Assembly: GCF_011386835.1 (NCBI RefSeq)
Contig: NC_088796.1
Coordinates: 31,327,011 to 31,391,010 of the forward strand
Source: Chrysemys picta bellii
Lineage: Eukaryota; Chordata; Testudines; Emydidae
DNA: 64,000 bases
Direction of reading: 5' to 3'
The notes under the pieces are model-generated. The model saw only the letters and a program-made list of their open reading frames with translations. It did not search any database and was not told where the DNA came from. A program made the position numbers and the translations under genes. How positions within the stretch are numbered: position 1 is the stretch's first letter; every line of letters begins with the position of its first letter. Positions 1-11,321 of this stretch are shown one piece after another.

Positions 1-2451
1 AAACTTTTATCAGTACAATAATGCGGATTATGGTTGTGATTTTTTTACAACATCTCTATACCACCAAACAACCTCGTGTAGACACCATTATACCATTATA
101 GAAGCACTTTTGCTGGTATAGCTTATTTTTCTCAGGGAAGTGGTATAACCTACACCGGCCAAAGCCCTTTTTTCCTGGTATAAACTTTGTCTGCACTAGG
201 AGGGTTTGCCAGAATAGCTGTGCCGATGAACTTTTCCTAGTGTGGACCTAGTTTTACATATCTATATGTCTACCTGCTCATCATCTTGGTGTATATTATT
301 GTAAATGGTAAAGTACTCAATAAGGTTACAAATGTCATTGCACTCTGAAATTTAGCAAATACTTCCAGTGAGTGAAATTTATGAATAAATAGTTCTGCCT
401 TTCCTCAGAATGGATTTGTCTCTCTTGTTGGACATGCGGACACATTTCATGTATTAGGCATTCATAAAATTCTACAGAAGGCACAGACTTGGAGGGACTA
501 CCATTTGAAATTTAAATTAAACCGTTTCTTTTAAACAGTTTTATCGGAAGTCCAGCCACGAAATAGTTAATTATCTGTAACACCCATCTGTGGAAACAAT
601 AATAATCAAAGTAACTTGTGTTATTTTGTCAGCTAATTCAAGAGAGGTCTCTGGCTTCCACAGATATGGTAGTTCACATATTTGTATTATGGTAAAACTT
701 ACAGACCTGAACCAAGATCTGGACACCATTGTGCTAGCTACTATACAAACAAACAGCTAGGGTCTAAAGAGACAAGACAGACAAAGGGTGGGTAAAAGAA
801 ATATAATTAGCTCAATTTTTACAGATGAAGAAGTGAGCAGTCAGATTCCTTGCCTAAGTCGCACACATGATCATTCCCCCTCACACACCTTCTCAGCTCC
901 TCTGGGACCCCTACAGTCTTCAGGGATGAAGATGCTCCTATATTATTTAACTTCATCCTTCCTCTTTCCCCTTTCATGTGACACCATGTGCAGGAGAGGC
1001 TGGAAATAGCTGCCTCATTCACTCTCTCTCACCCCCTTCTCCACTCTGCAGTCCTTCCATTTGAAAAACAACTCCATATGGACCCCAGAGTAGGTCAGCA
1101 GCAGCGGGGATGGAAGCCGAGACCTCTGAATCTTAAAGCATGGGCCTCTACTGCCTGAGGTAAAAGACCCAGCTCTGTTAATCAAGGCTGTAGCAGACTC
1201 ATCAATCTCTACATATGGCTCAGTCCCACTGTTGCTATGATTGTGACACTCTCATGTATCGAAGACCAACTGTTATAGGAATCAAATCCTTCTTGTCTAG
1301 TGGCCGAAAGACTCCAGTGTGGTTATTAGTATAAATTGCACAGTACTTGGCTCTCATTTTTACAATAAAAGCTGCTCAGATTGCTAACATAAAATAGAAT
1401 TTAATGCCCCCGTTATAATTTTATGATATCTCTGATTATTTCAATCATTTCTAATTCTGGACTGTTGTGGCTGAACTACAGTCAATATATTCAGAAACTA
1501 CAGAATTATCTTCAGGCTTGGTAAAGAATACTCAGCTGTCGATAGTAATGAACTGGAAATTCAAAACAACGTTTTACTTCTAAATTAAAAATATCTTTTA
1601 GTGGCAAATATTTCCATAAAATATCATTTCAGAGAAATAGTGAATGTTTACAGTATCTCTTTTTATCTCTTAATGTAGGTTTGTCACAAAGAATATGTCA
1701 TTTCCTTTATTACATTATAAAGGAGACAAAGAGACTGGGTGAATTGGAGTATGGTTCATAAATTGCAATACGAGAAGTCATTTTGTCATTTTTATCTTAA
1801 TTGACAAAATACTCAGTGGAAGGGTCTCTGTATGTCCATTGTTTAAGGCTACAGTACATTTTCCATATTGCTGTTTTTATAGGAATGACATACTTTGCCC
1901 AGTGCACAATTAAATCTATTGCAGAAATGTAACGGCTTTTCTCATTATCACAGCATCTGTCAGCCACAGGGTATATAACTGCAAATGTATCAGAATGTCA
2001 GAATAGCGCCATTCATGCTGAATCTAAGCAATTCTGATGCTGAGTGTTTTGAAATGTTATGCTGTGACTATGCAGTAGGTGACAGAAGGACTTTTCATCT
2101 CTCCCGGAGCATCTGCAAACTTTTGCTCAGTGGAACTATTCTTAGAGGTTTGATCCTACTTTTCAATTACAGAATCAAGCTTTCCTTGCTGGAAAGAATG
2201 TTCTTGTTACTCTGTGGAGGATAGATCTGTCAACTGCCATGGTAGCAAGTTGGTGTCTTGAGTGGAAAAAACCCAAATCTACTCTCCTTGTTTTTGGCCA
2301 GATGTACATCATGTTTCAAGTCACAACCTGTGAGTTGAATCCTTGTCCTTAGTGAGTCTTTGGTGAAGATCAACAGGAAAATACTGAACCTATTGCTAGT
2401 ACCACACTTCTCAAATGTTTACAGGGACATCACTCATTTTAGTCACAAAGC

Positions 2452-2534
2452 TCCCTGCATTCCACACACAGATTGCCCTCAAATTTACTGTTGAAATGTA
2501 TTTACATCAGAAACAAAGAATCATGAAAGTAAGG
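2452..2534 (+). repeat. Local direct duplication, copy 1
   Basis: The stretch starting CTCCCTGCATTCCACACACA and ending GAAAGTAAGGTG recurs about 450 bp downstream with scattered substitutions and small indels. Confidence 0.8.
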
Positions 2535-2902
2535 TGTCCCGCTGTCTGGAATGGCTCATGACTGTGAATGCCTGCCTCAGGGCACACTATCAAAATCAGG
2601 GCAGATACATCAAACTGGTGGTGTGTTCTATAATTAGATTTTACCAAGTCAGTAACAAATGTGAACTCCTGGATCACTATAATAGTCTTTCCATGGTGCC
2701 ACAGATAGTCCCCTTGGACTCTCCAGTCTATCTTGCCACCCAGACAAACTGTACTTACTGAAACCTGTCATTAGTGATAAATGTTCACTTACACCAAAAA
2801 AACCCAAATCAAAACACACTTTATTCAGGGGGTAGCCAGTCCCAAGAGACCAGTTACTTAGCTAATGCCTGCAGGCTTGGCAAGAGCTGGCACCTGGTCT
2901 AG

Positions 2903-2987
2903 TCCCTGCATTCCACACACACCTTATGCCCTCACATTTACTGTTGAAAATTATTTACATAAGAAACAAGGAATCAGGAAAGTAAGA
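2903..2987 (+). repeat. Local direct duplication, copy 2
   Basis: Second copy of the 2452-2534 unit (shared CCCTGCATTCCACACACA, TTTACTGTTGAAA, AGAAACAA.GAATCA.GAAAG). Confidence 0.8.
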
Positions 2988-5594
2988 TGGTAGTCATTTA
3001 TATGAAAAGCAGAACTCTGACCCAATGTGAAGTGTAATAATTTGTCCCCCTCATTTTTAGCCTTTGTCACACATTGTGTCCTATATTGGGCCTTGATAGG
3101 TTGAGAATTATGATCAGTAGAGATTATCACTGTCTACCTATAAGGGGCAGTGTGACAGTAGCTATTAAGGAAACTATTGTGAGGCCTCTCCTCATGAAAG
3201 CATCTTTTGAGGCAGACACTTTTGTTAACTATTGACCTGTTTCTAATCTTCTGTTTTAATATTGTAATGGCAGTTCACTAATTATAAAATTTTAATTTCT
3301 GTATTCAATTTTTCTTGAATTTATCTGTGGAGACTAGAATATGAGAGAGATGGGTGTAGTTAAAATCTAAACAAATAATGTGAAATTTACTGAAAGCTGG
3401 AAGCTAGACTGTACCGACAAGATCCTGAGACCTTCAGAGGAGGGTTCCATGGTGGCATCACTAATTCAGAAGATGGCCAGGTCAGTGTAATAGTGGGACA
3501 GAGAGTGGTTACTCAGTCACTCTGTGATCAGGACACTTTGAGGCCCAGAAGAGAGCAAAGCAGCTCATACAAACAAGTTCTATGCCTCCTCAACCTGGTT
3601 TCTGCAGATTCTGACCTGCCTCCACCTCCAACCTCTTAGAGAGGGATTGCAGGATGTAGCCCCTGTTGAAGGACTTCTGTGGAAAACGGGAGGAGGCCTC
3701 AGAATGGATGGAGTTTGGGAGGCTGATGTAGGAACATGGGTTTCCACTGGGTCTCCTGTACTTGCAGGAGGGAAATGAGTGTCCAGGAACTGGTTATGGT
3801 TACTTTAGGAATTTCTTGTACTGTACTACATACAAGTTTCAGATAGAAAGTTGACAATGTCCTTTTAAAGTACCTAGAAATGGGATCTTAATAAATATGC
3901 ACATAATAATTAAATAATAGTTATTAATATCTAGCTTCTAATGGTCTCCTGCCCCATAAAGACTCTGAGCCCCTGAGGCTATTCAAGGATTCCCTCACTG
4001 CACCACACTGAAAATGCCCTCCTAGAAGTTTTATTGCTGAGCATTTACCAGGGTAGAGATAAGGGAAGTTCTGTTGTACTCCTTTCACTATTGCCTGGCA
4101 TCTGGCTCATACATTTCCTAAGTATACAAAGGGGTCCTTTGAATGCACTGTGTGTTTTTCTGCCTACTTGGAGAAGACTATTCCCACTCTCTCTCCCCCT
4201 CATGAGAAGCTCCTTCTCTTCTCCCCTGCACACTCAGTGTGATCCACTGGTCTCTCAGGCTGGTTCCTTACCATTCAGTCAAGTTGGGAACCAGCAATGT
4301 GGAAGAGGCTAACAAGTGGAGTTGAGGCTCAGTAGTGGATAAAGCTGACAGAGTTCGGAGCAGGTCAATGTAGGGAAGAGAGACTAGCAGTCTAGGCAGG
4401 GGAGGAAAGGCAGTGTTAGGGAACTGAGAAGTTGGCATAGCAAAGAATGATCCAGAACTTGGCTTGGAAGCAGTGTCAAGGAGATAAGAAAGGATGGAGG
4501 GGCCATATATTGCTCAGAAGAGAGGGACAGGGGCTCTAGGTAGTGGATGACAACAGAGAAGGAGATGGAGATGAATTACAATGAAGACAAGTTTACTCAT
4601 CTTCAGTACCCTAGGGCAAAGCTTATAGTCTGCATTTAAAAAGTCCCTTACCTGTCATTGTGTGTTAGCTCCATGCACCAGTGAATTCATGGTATCTGTA
4701 ACAGTGATGTCACAATGGAGCTGCTTGCTTGACTTCCGGGTGAAGTATTTGTCAAAGATTACTTTGTCATTTATATTCTGAATGCCCTCTGCCCAGTACT
4801 GATGAGGGACACCATTATGCAGCATTTACTCATGCATGTAGTCCTCATGCATAGGAATAATCTCTGAACTCATTTCTAGTGAGTAAGAGTTGCTACAATG
4901 AGTAAAGGTGACAAAATTGGGCTCAGATCCCCACTATTTTTCCAAAATACTACCAATTCATCTTTGAACTTAGATTTGCAAATGATGGTAACAAAGTGAC
5001 ATCTGCTGGTCAAAGAACAAGTTGCACAGCACCGAGACATTTTTCTCTGTAGCTGGAATGTAACACAAGGTAAGAACAGGAAGTTTTCGGAATTATACAA
5101 CAAACAGAATAAGACATTGATAACTTTGCTGCTATTTTTCTTTTCTTTTCTTTTCATTTTTCCCAAAAATTTTGTTTTTGAATTTTAACTATTTTATGCT
5201 GGTATCTCAGCACTTCCACTGACAGATAATTATAATACTTTACCATTCCCTATATTTAGCTATATTTAGAATTAGATTGCATTAAACAAGTGAATATTTG
5301 AGAAGTGGAACTGTTATTTTTTCAAACGTTTTTGCCTTTAAAAGGCATTTTATAAAAATTCAGGTCTTGGGATCAAACTAAAAATATATCAGAATTGATA
5401 TAATGTGCTAGTTCAGTTTTTTCTTAATATTCCTATTCCTGTTATCTTGTTGGATGCAAACTGATTCTAATGTACAAATGCTCAGCATGAGACAAAGACT
5501 TGACTTAGCAGGCAAATCAATGCAACGTAATGTCACCTAGACAGTAAAATCTAACTTTCATTTTTCTTTCTACAGTACAGTATCTGGAAATTAG

Positions 5595-5729
5595 TGGACC
5601 TAATTTTCTGGTATTGACAAGGCCTTTGATATCTTGTCTTAGAACATATCCTGTCTTAGATTTTTGGCTTTTTTGGCTTTGAAGAGATTTTCTGTGACTC
5701 CATCTGAGCCTGTGTTATGATTATTATTA
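5595..5729 (+). repeat. 135-bp local duplication, copy 1
   Basis: Begins with what looks like the terminal ~25 bp of the palindromic MITE seen at 6430-6670, then about 110 bp of unique sequence (TTGATATCTTGTCTTAGAAC... to TGTGTTATGATTATTATT). Nearly identical to 6657-6792. Confidence 0.85.
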
Positions 5730-6429
5730 TTTAACTTGCTGAGTGTCTGATATGCCCTTGGATAATTCAGTTCAACTCTCCTTTCTTACTTCTTATCCAG
5801 TGAATTGCCCTGTATTTTCAGAAACTCTCCACAAAAACCTCATTGATTGAAATGACATCTACTGTTGTAGACACTGACAGATAGAATCTTGTGAGAGCAG
5901 AGGGAATTCAATTGCAGGTTCTTTTGCTGCTTAGCTCAGCCTTGTACTCTTTTAGGTCTACAGAAACTTTTTGAAGAGCCCTACTGGAAAGCTGCCAGTA
6001 TCCTTGAGGTGACCTGATACCCAATAACTCAAACAAATTGATGATTCACTCCAAGGCACCTGCACTTGAACAATGGCCACCAAAAGGAGAAAACTTAAAC
6101 AGATCAACATGTTTTTTCTGCTCACAACTAGAACAAATAGGAATGTTAATAGTCAAGATGACCCAAAAAAATCACCTTAGAAAAAGAAAACTGACTTCTA
6201 TTCTTTTTAAAAGTGTATAGATAATAAAATGCTGAGCCTCTAATCCCATCAATGACTTCAAAGTCAGCAGGCCTCCTAGCTAAACACCTCTACTCAAGGG
6301 AAACTTCCATAATCAATGACTCACTGCACTAAAATCTAATTTGTTTTCCTAACACTGACTTTTTTCAGGAATCATTTCTGCTCTGTTCTCTTCAACAGTC
6401 ATCTCTCTTTGCCCTCCCTTAGCCAAACG

Positions 6430-6672
6430 CCTGCCTATTGTCTACACTTTACACTACAGAAGCACAGCTGCAACGCTGTAGTTCTTCAGTGTAGATGCTA
6501 TCTGAGCCAATGGGAGATTCCCTCCCATTAGTTTAGGTAATCCACCTCCCCGAGAGGTGGTAGCTAGATCAATGGAAGAATTCTCTCAACCTAATGCTGT
6601 CTACACAGGGACTTATGTCAGTTTAACTTTTTCACATCCCTGACCGATGTAGTTAAATGGACCTAATTTTGT
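6430..6672. mobile_element. Palindromic MITE (GTCTACACT-type ends)
   Basis: Internally inverted-repeat sequence with blocks TTGTCTACACTT, CACAGCTGCAACGCTGTAG, CTTCAGTGTAGA, GGTAATCCACCTCC and GCTGTCTACAC. The same family recurs at 30792-31035. Non-coding; ends not precisely defined here because the right end coincides with the start of a local duplication. Confidence 0.7.
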
Positions 6673-6792
6673 AGTATTGACAAGGCCTTTGATATCTTGT
6701 CTTAGAACACGTTCTGTCTTAGATTTTTGGCTTTTTTGGCTTTGAAGAGATTTTCTGTGACTCCATCTGAGCCTGTGTTATGATTATTATTA
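6657..6792 (+). repeat. 135-bp local duplication, copy 2
   Basis: Second copy, 1062 bp from the first, fused in this case to the rest of a palindromic MITE on its left. Only a few differences between copies. Confidence 0.85.
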
Positions 6793-8057
6793 AACATTTA
6801 CATTATGGTAGCATCAAAAGGCCTCAAGCAGAATTGAGGCCCCATTGTACTACAAACACAGATGAAGAAAGAATCCCTGCCCTGGAGTCCATGGGACAAT
6901 CTTGGTAGGCAGAGCTGTGCTTGCAACTAAAACTTTGCAAGCTCTGATCCTAGATTATCAAGTGATCTGGCTCTGTTGTTATCAATAGCAGTGGTGTTTT
7001 CTTTCTATATCTGGTAGATCTTAGCCTTTTACTGGGTTCAGGAGCAGAGGATGATGCTGGTGGGAGTCATTTAGTTTTGCTGGGGTTGGTCAGAGACTGT
7101 TCTTCATGAGGGGGTGAAGCATCTAGTAAAAAAAAAATCACACTATCAAAGGATATATATTGTAGTAATAAAAAGGAAACTGAGATACGAAAGGATTTAA
7201 GCAGGAATTACCTAATTTGCAGAATGTCTTCTTTACTTTAGGGCAGCTTTGCAAAATTTAGTCACCTTCTTATTAGGTGAATAAAATCTCATTAGCTTTT
7301 TCATCATCATCATGGAAAGGGCAGGTGAGTAGCATTGTGGTCTGAGCTAGCAAATCTTCATGATGATTTTGCAAGTCTGGTGAAAGTCTCTCTCCGATTG
7401 TATATTTTGTTTAATTTTCGTAGTCTAAAAATCATTCTGAGAAACTCCTCAGAGTTTCCTGACTGACCCCACTGAGGTGTAATCCACTTCTAGCTGGCAG
7501 ATCACTTAGTCAACTGGTTAGGAATAATTTAAAAAATGAAAACAAAAAAGCGCATCACTTATCTTTTTCTAAAAGACCATTAAAAAGGAACTGTTACAGA
7601 GGGGAAGAGGCACTAAGTGAACAAAGATGATGAGTTCTGTTTACCACAAGTAAGAGTGCTGATGCTTTAATAAAGTATATAAATAATTACTAGCCTGTAT
7701 CCTGCACTAGGCTAAATTAAACTACACCTGAATTGTACCATTGACTCCTTTTCTACTAACCTGGTTATTTGACTTTCTTTAACCACCCTTGGTTGGAAAT
7801 GCTGGCCCTCAGGATAAAATATTTCAACCTTGCATTATAACATTTTCATGCTGCAAATATCTCACTACCATGAGGTCTCAGTTCAATCACTGTAGTGTTG
7901 AACCAGGCCACTTTTAGGCTTAATCCAACATCTATCAATGGATAGAGAGTGAACAATTTATGAATATAGCTACAAAATATTGTTTGTACTTATGTTTGCT
8001 CTGCCTTAGTTTCATTTTCATCACACAGCGGGTTTACGTCCTCTCAGAAGTGCCATT
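6793..8057. other. Intergenic, no recognised content
   Basis: AT-rich, no exon-like segment or identifiable repeat. Confidence 0.5.
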
Positions 8058-8065
8058 GTCTATCA

Positions 8066-8398
8066 CAGGGATTGGCAACCTTTGGCACGCAGCCTGTCAG
8101 GGAAATCTGCTAGTGGGCCAGGACGATTTGTTTATTTGCAGCATCCTCAGGTTCGGCCAATTGCAGCTCCCGCTAGCTGCAATTCGCTGTTCCAGGCCAA
8201 TGGGGGCTGCGGGAAGCAGCAGTCGGCACATCCCTTGGCCCACACCACTTCCCGCAGCCCCCATTGGCCTGGAACGGCGAACCACAGCCAGTGGGAGCTG
8301 CGATCGGCTAAACCTGTGGACGCTGCAGGTAAACAAACCGTCCCGGCCTGCCAGCGGATTTCCCTGATGGGCCGCATGCCAAAAGTTGCCGATCCCTG
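8066..8398. mobile_element. hAT non-autonomous element, 333 bp
   Basis: Terminal inverted repeats CAGGGATTGGCAACCTTTGG and the complementary CCAAAAGTTGCCGATCCCTG. Flanked by 8-bp target duplications GTCTATCA (8058-8065) and GTCAATCA (8399-8406), 7 of 8 matching. The interior is a G+C-rich palindrome (GGCCAATGGGGGCTGCGGGA and its complement). The open frames on both strands in this interval are by-products of the palindrome. Confidence 0.9.
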
Positions 8399-8479
8399 GT
8401 CAATCACATGAAAGATTTTATTCCAGATGCTTTCCATGCTTCAGGGTTTAAAATGATCTCTAACTATTAGAAATCAGAA

Positions 8480-8632
8480 TAAACTGTATGTGGTGGGCAG
8501 ATTACACACATCTGCCTATTTGGAGGTCCTTACACCTATCTCTGAAGCATCTGGTGCTGGCTACTGTCAGAGACAGGATATTGGACTAGATGGACCTCAG
8601 ATATGATTCAGCATTGCAATTCCTATGTTCCG
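8480..8632 (+). mobile_element. CR1-type LINE 3' end
   Basis: Carries the usual CR1 tail blocks CTGAAGCATCTGGTGCTGGC, ACTGTCAGAGACAGGATATT, GGACTAGATGGACC and ends CCTATGTTC. Confidence 0.8.
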
Positions 8633-8639
8633 CAATGAA

Positions 8640-9390
8640 CTACTCTGGACTGAGGAGGGTGTGAATAAAGTTTGTCTGAATTTACCACCATGACTGATAT
8701 TGCCAGCAAAATCTGGTGACATTTCTCTAGACACTCACCCATCCACCCACTCCTTCCCTCTGCTTGGCCACTCCCTATACCTGTACCCCTGCTCTAGAGA
8801 TCTCACAGTCTCTCCTTCCTGCTACTCCATTACTGCCTTCCACTCTAATGCTGCCCCAGAGACCCTATCCACCTACTCTGAACAATTGCTCTCTGCTCCC
8901 TTCCCTCAATTTAGCACTTCTCTTCCACCTATTCCCTCCGGCTGCCTTCCACATACGCACACATGGGCATGTGCTGGGAGTCACAGCTCCACCGTGACTC
9001 ATCCTAGTGCATTTTATTCAACGTGTATTTTGGGGCCACTGGAAGGGTTAGTTAGAAGGCACATGGTACAGTATTTTTATTATGAGGCTGCCACACAGGT
9101 TTTTGTCTCTGTGTCATCCAGCCTGGATGATGATGCCTGATTGAGACAAGGGACAGATCAGAGCAAACTATGTAAACCCATATCCAGAGAAGATTGAGCT
9201 GATGATGTTAGGTTGCGGGAAGCTGCTGTAGGATAGGGCATAGATATAGTTAGCCTCCTTCACTGAAGGTGTTTTGTCTCATTTAATCACCAGAGTTCAC
9301 ATCTTAAGGACAGTGTTAGAGCTCCTGTTTTAGATTAGCATACTGCAGCATGGACCACAACACCTTTTTATCCATTTGTGCTTGGCTAGG
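8640..9390. other. Intergenic, no gene
   Basis: Pyrimidine-rich segment at about 8735-8960 gives a long chance open frame with no recognisable domain or codon bias. Confidence 0.5.
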
Positions 9391-9394
9391 GGGG

Positions 9395-9720
9395 TTGTGA
9401 TCTTACAACTGTTATCCATGCTTTTGTCACGCCCAGGTTAGACTATTGCAATGCTCTCTTCATGCAGCTACAGCTCAAATCCATTTGGAAACTGTATCTG
9501 ATACAAAATGCAGCTGCCTGCTTATAAAGTGTTGTTTTTATTACGAGCATTAGACCAGTGTTTTGTGATCTGCACTTGGCTGGCTTTGGTTTCCAGGTGA
9601 AGTTTAAGGTGTTGGTTATGATGACCCTTTAAAAAGCCCCAAACGGCTTGAGACAGGGCCTAGATGGGGACTCTGTCTCTCTCCCACTGGGACATTTCTA
9701 GGCCTACACTTGAGCTGGAT
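9395..9720 (+). mobile_element. Old L2/CR1-clade LINE fragment (reverse transcriptase C-terminal part)
   Basis: Translation in shifting frames gives PRLDYCNALF and LIQNAAA, the conserved blocks after the RT catalytic core of L2/L3-like LINEs, followed by an LHWL-type remnant. Many indels and stops: long dead. Confidence 0.7.
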
Positions 9721-10199
9721 CCCCTTTGATGTAGAAAAGAGAGTTCTGGCTGCTTGCATTGCACAGGTGAATTTGGCCCCACGTTTTTAAATGTCTGAAC
9801 TATTGTTTTTTCTACTGTGGCTTTTTAAGATGTGAAGCATCTCGGATCAGATATCTTATACAAAGCACATGCTAGCCCTCTGAAGGAGCCTTTAGTACTG
9901 GGAAAACTATGCAATATCCTTTAGATCTGTTGTGGAAATTTCCATTGCTTTCCCACCCATTGTAGTATTAATAGAAATTGGACCCGAAGAACAAAAAGGT
10001 TGGGGAGGCAAAATCCATCCTCCAAACTGGGGCCAGGCTTAAGCTGCATTGATGCCCATATACAGCCACTACTCCATACTATGGAATACAGGCTTGCAGA
10101 GCCCTGAACTCTAAGTTAATCAATACAACAAAAGTCCATCTCAGCCTGTTACATACAAATGTTGATAAAAATCAGCAAAAGTTGGAGATTGGTATAAAC

Positions 10200-10905
10200 T
10201 GGATTGTTTAGGTTAAAAAGAACTGTGATAAGGATACTTCAAGGCTCCTGGTAAAGTCGCAGGTTGGCATGACAATGATCTGAGAGATTCTAGAAATAGG
10301 AGGAAATGTTTATAATTGAAATGACCAAAATGTATTTTGATTGGTTATTGTTAATGGGATAAGGCTGCCACCCCTTCCTGGACATTATTTATAGGGGGGA
10401 GGAGGGGTCACTAAACACCAGGGACAGGTGGACTGAACGAAGCAAGCTTTATCATCATGGTAGCCACCTCTGCCATTTTCTGTGCCCTTGGGATCCACCA
10501 TGACATTATTGGGCCTTCATCATCCTGATCCTAGAGCAGGCCAGAGAGATCTGCTGCTGATCTCACCATTCCCATCAGTTTTGGCTAAATCCTGAACACC
10601 TGGAATGTGAGACTTGGTTCCTGCTCTCACCCCTCTATTGTATGACTTTTCTTCCCCCACATTATCTTTTTTCTCTTTCCTATCTCTCTCCTTTTCCTTT
10701 CTGTTTAATAAGAGTCTGGCTTAGCTGGCAAAGGCAACTCCATATTTTGCAACACTGCTGTGAGTCCATGGCCAGTGAGGCAGCTAAGAGCAATGCCCTA
10801 AACAGTCCGATGCTGGCAGAAGTTGGCCACGTCTCAGAGTGACTAATAAAACCATGTACCGTGCTGTGTTTATCCAGCAGCAATGTTGCAAGTAAGAGTC
10901 AGCAT
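10200..10905 (+). repeat. Possible interspersed repeat, unclassified (LTR-like)
   Basis: Compositionally distinct block with a TATTTATAGG box at about 10386, an AATAAG signal near 10707 and GTCTGGCTTAGC. Resembles LTR-type repeats but no matching second copy or target duplication was found in the window. The open frames at 10642-11186 fall in or next to it. Confidence 0.3.
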
Positions 10906-11288
10906 CAGAGACAGAAGGTGCATTTTCTATCTTTGCTATTTTTTCTGTCCCCATAGCAGGGTTCACATAGGGCCCAACAGGCCTTGTGGGTAGGCTGCGA
11001 CTCAGCAGTCCCCAAAGTCCTGGGGCAGCCTGGTTGGGCATTCTGAGAGCCTGGTGGCCAAGTTATAGTCTATCCTTCTCCTGGTTTCACTGCTCAGGCA
11101 AAGGGCAGAGGGAAAGGTACAGGGACCTGGGCCCTCTCTCTCCACTGGGTCACAACCCAGCTGAGGAGCATCTCAGTCCCCTCTAGTTTCATCACTCCCT
11201 GTCTCCCTCAGTCTTAGTGTGGGGGTCTGTCCCCTTGTGCCTGTGTGTTTGTCTTGCTTTGTCTTCAAGGAAACGGGATTGGGTTTTA

Positions 11289-11321
11289 ACAACAACAACA
11301 ACAACAACAGCAACAAAAACA
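11289..11321 (+). repeat. (AAC)n microsatellite
   Basis: Simple tandem AAC triplets with one AGC interruption. Confidence 0.9.

Larger units (their letters stand above)
1..5594. other. Gene-free 3' flank, AT-rich
   Basis: No exon, RNA gene or protein domain recognised. The only structure seen is a short direct duplication at 2452-2534 and 2903-2987. Open frames here are short, have no homology I recognise and lack codon bias. Confidence 0.6.

Noticed and set aside
8082..8437. Four overlapping frames on both strands
   Set aside because: Palindromic hAT-derived element with verified target duplication.
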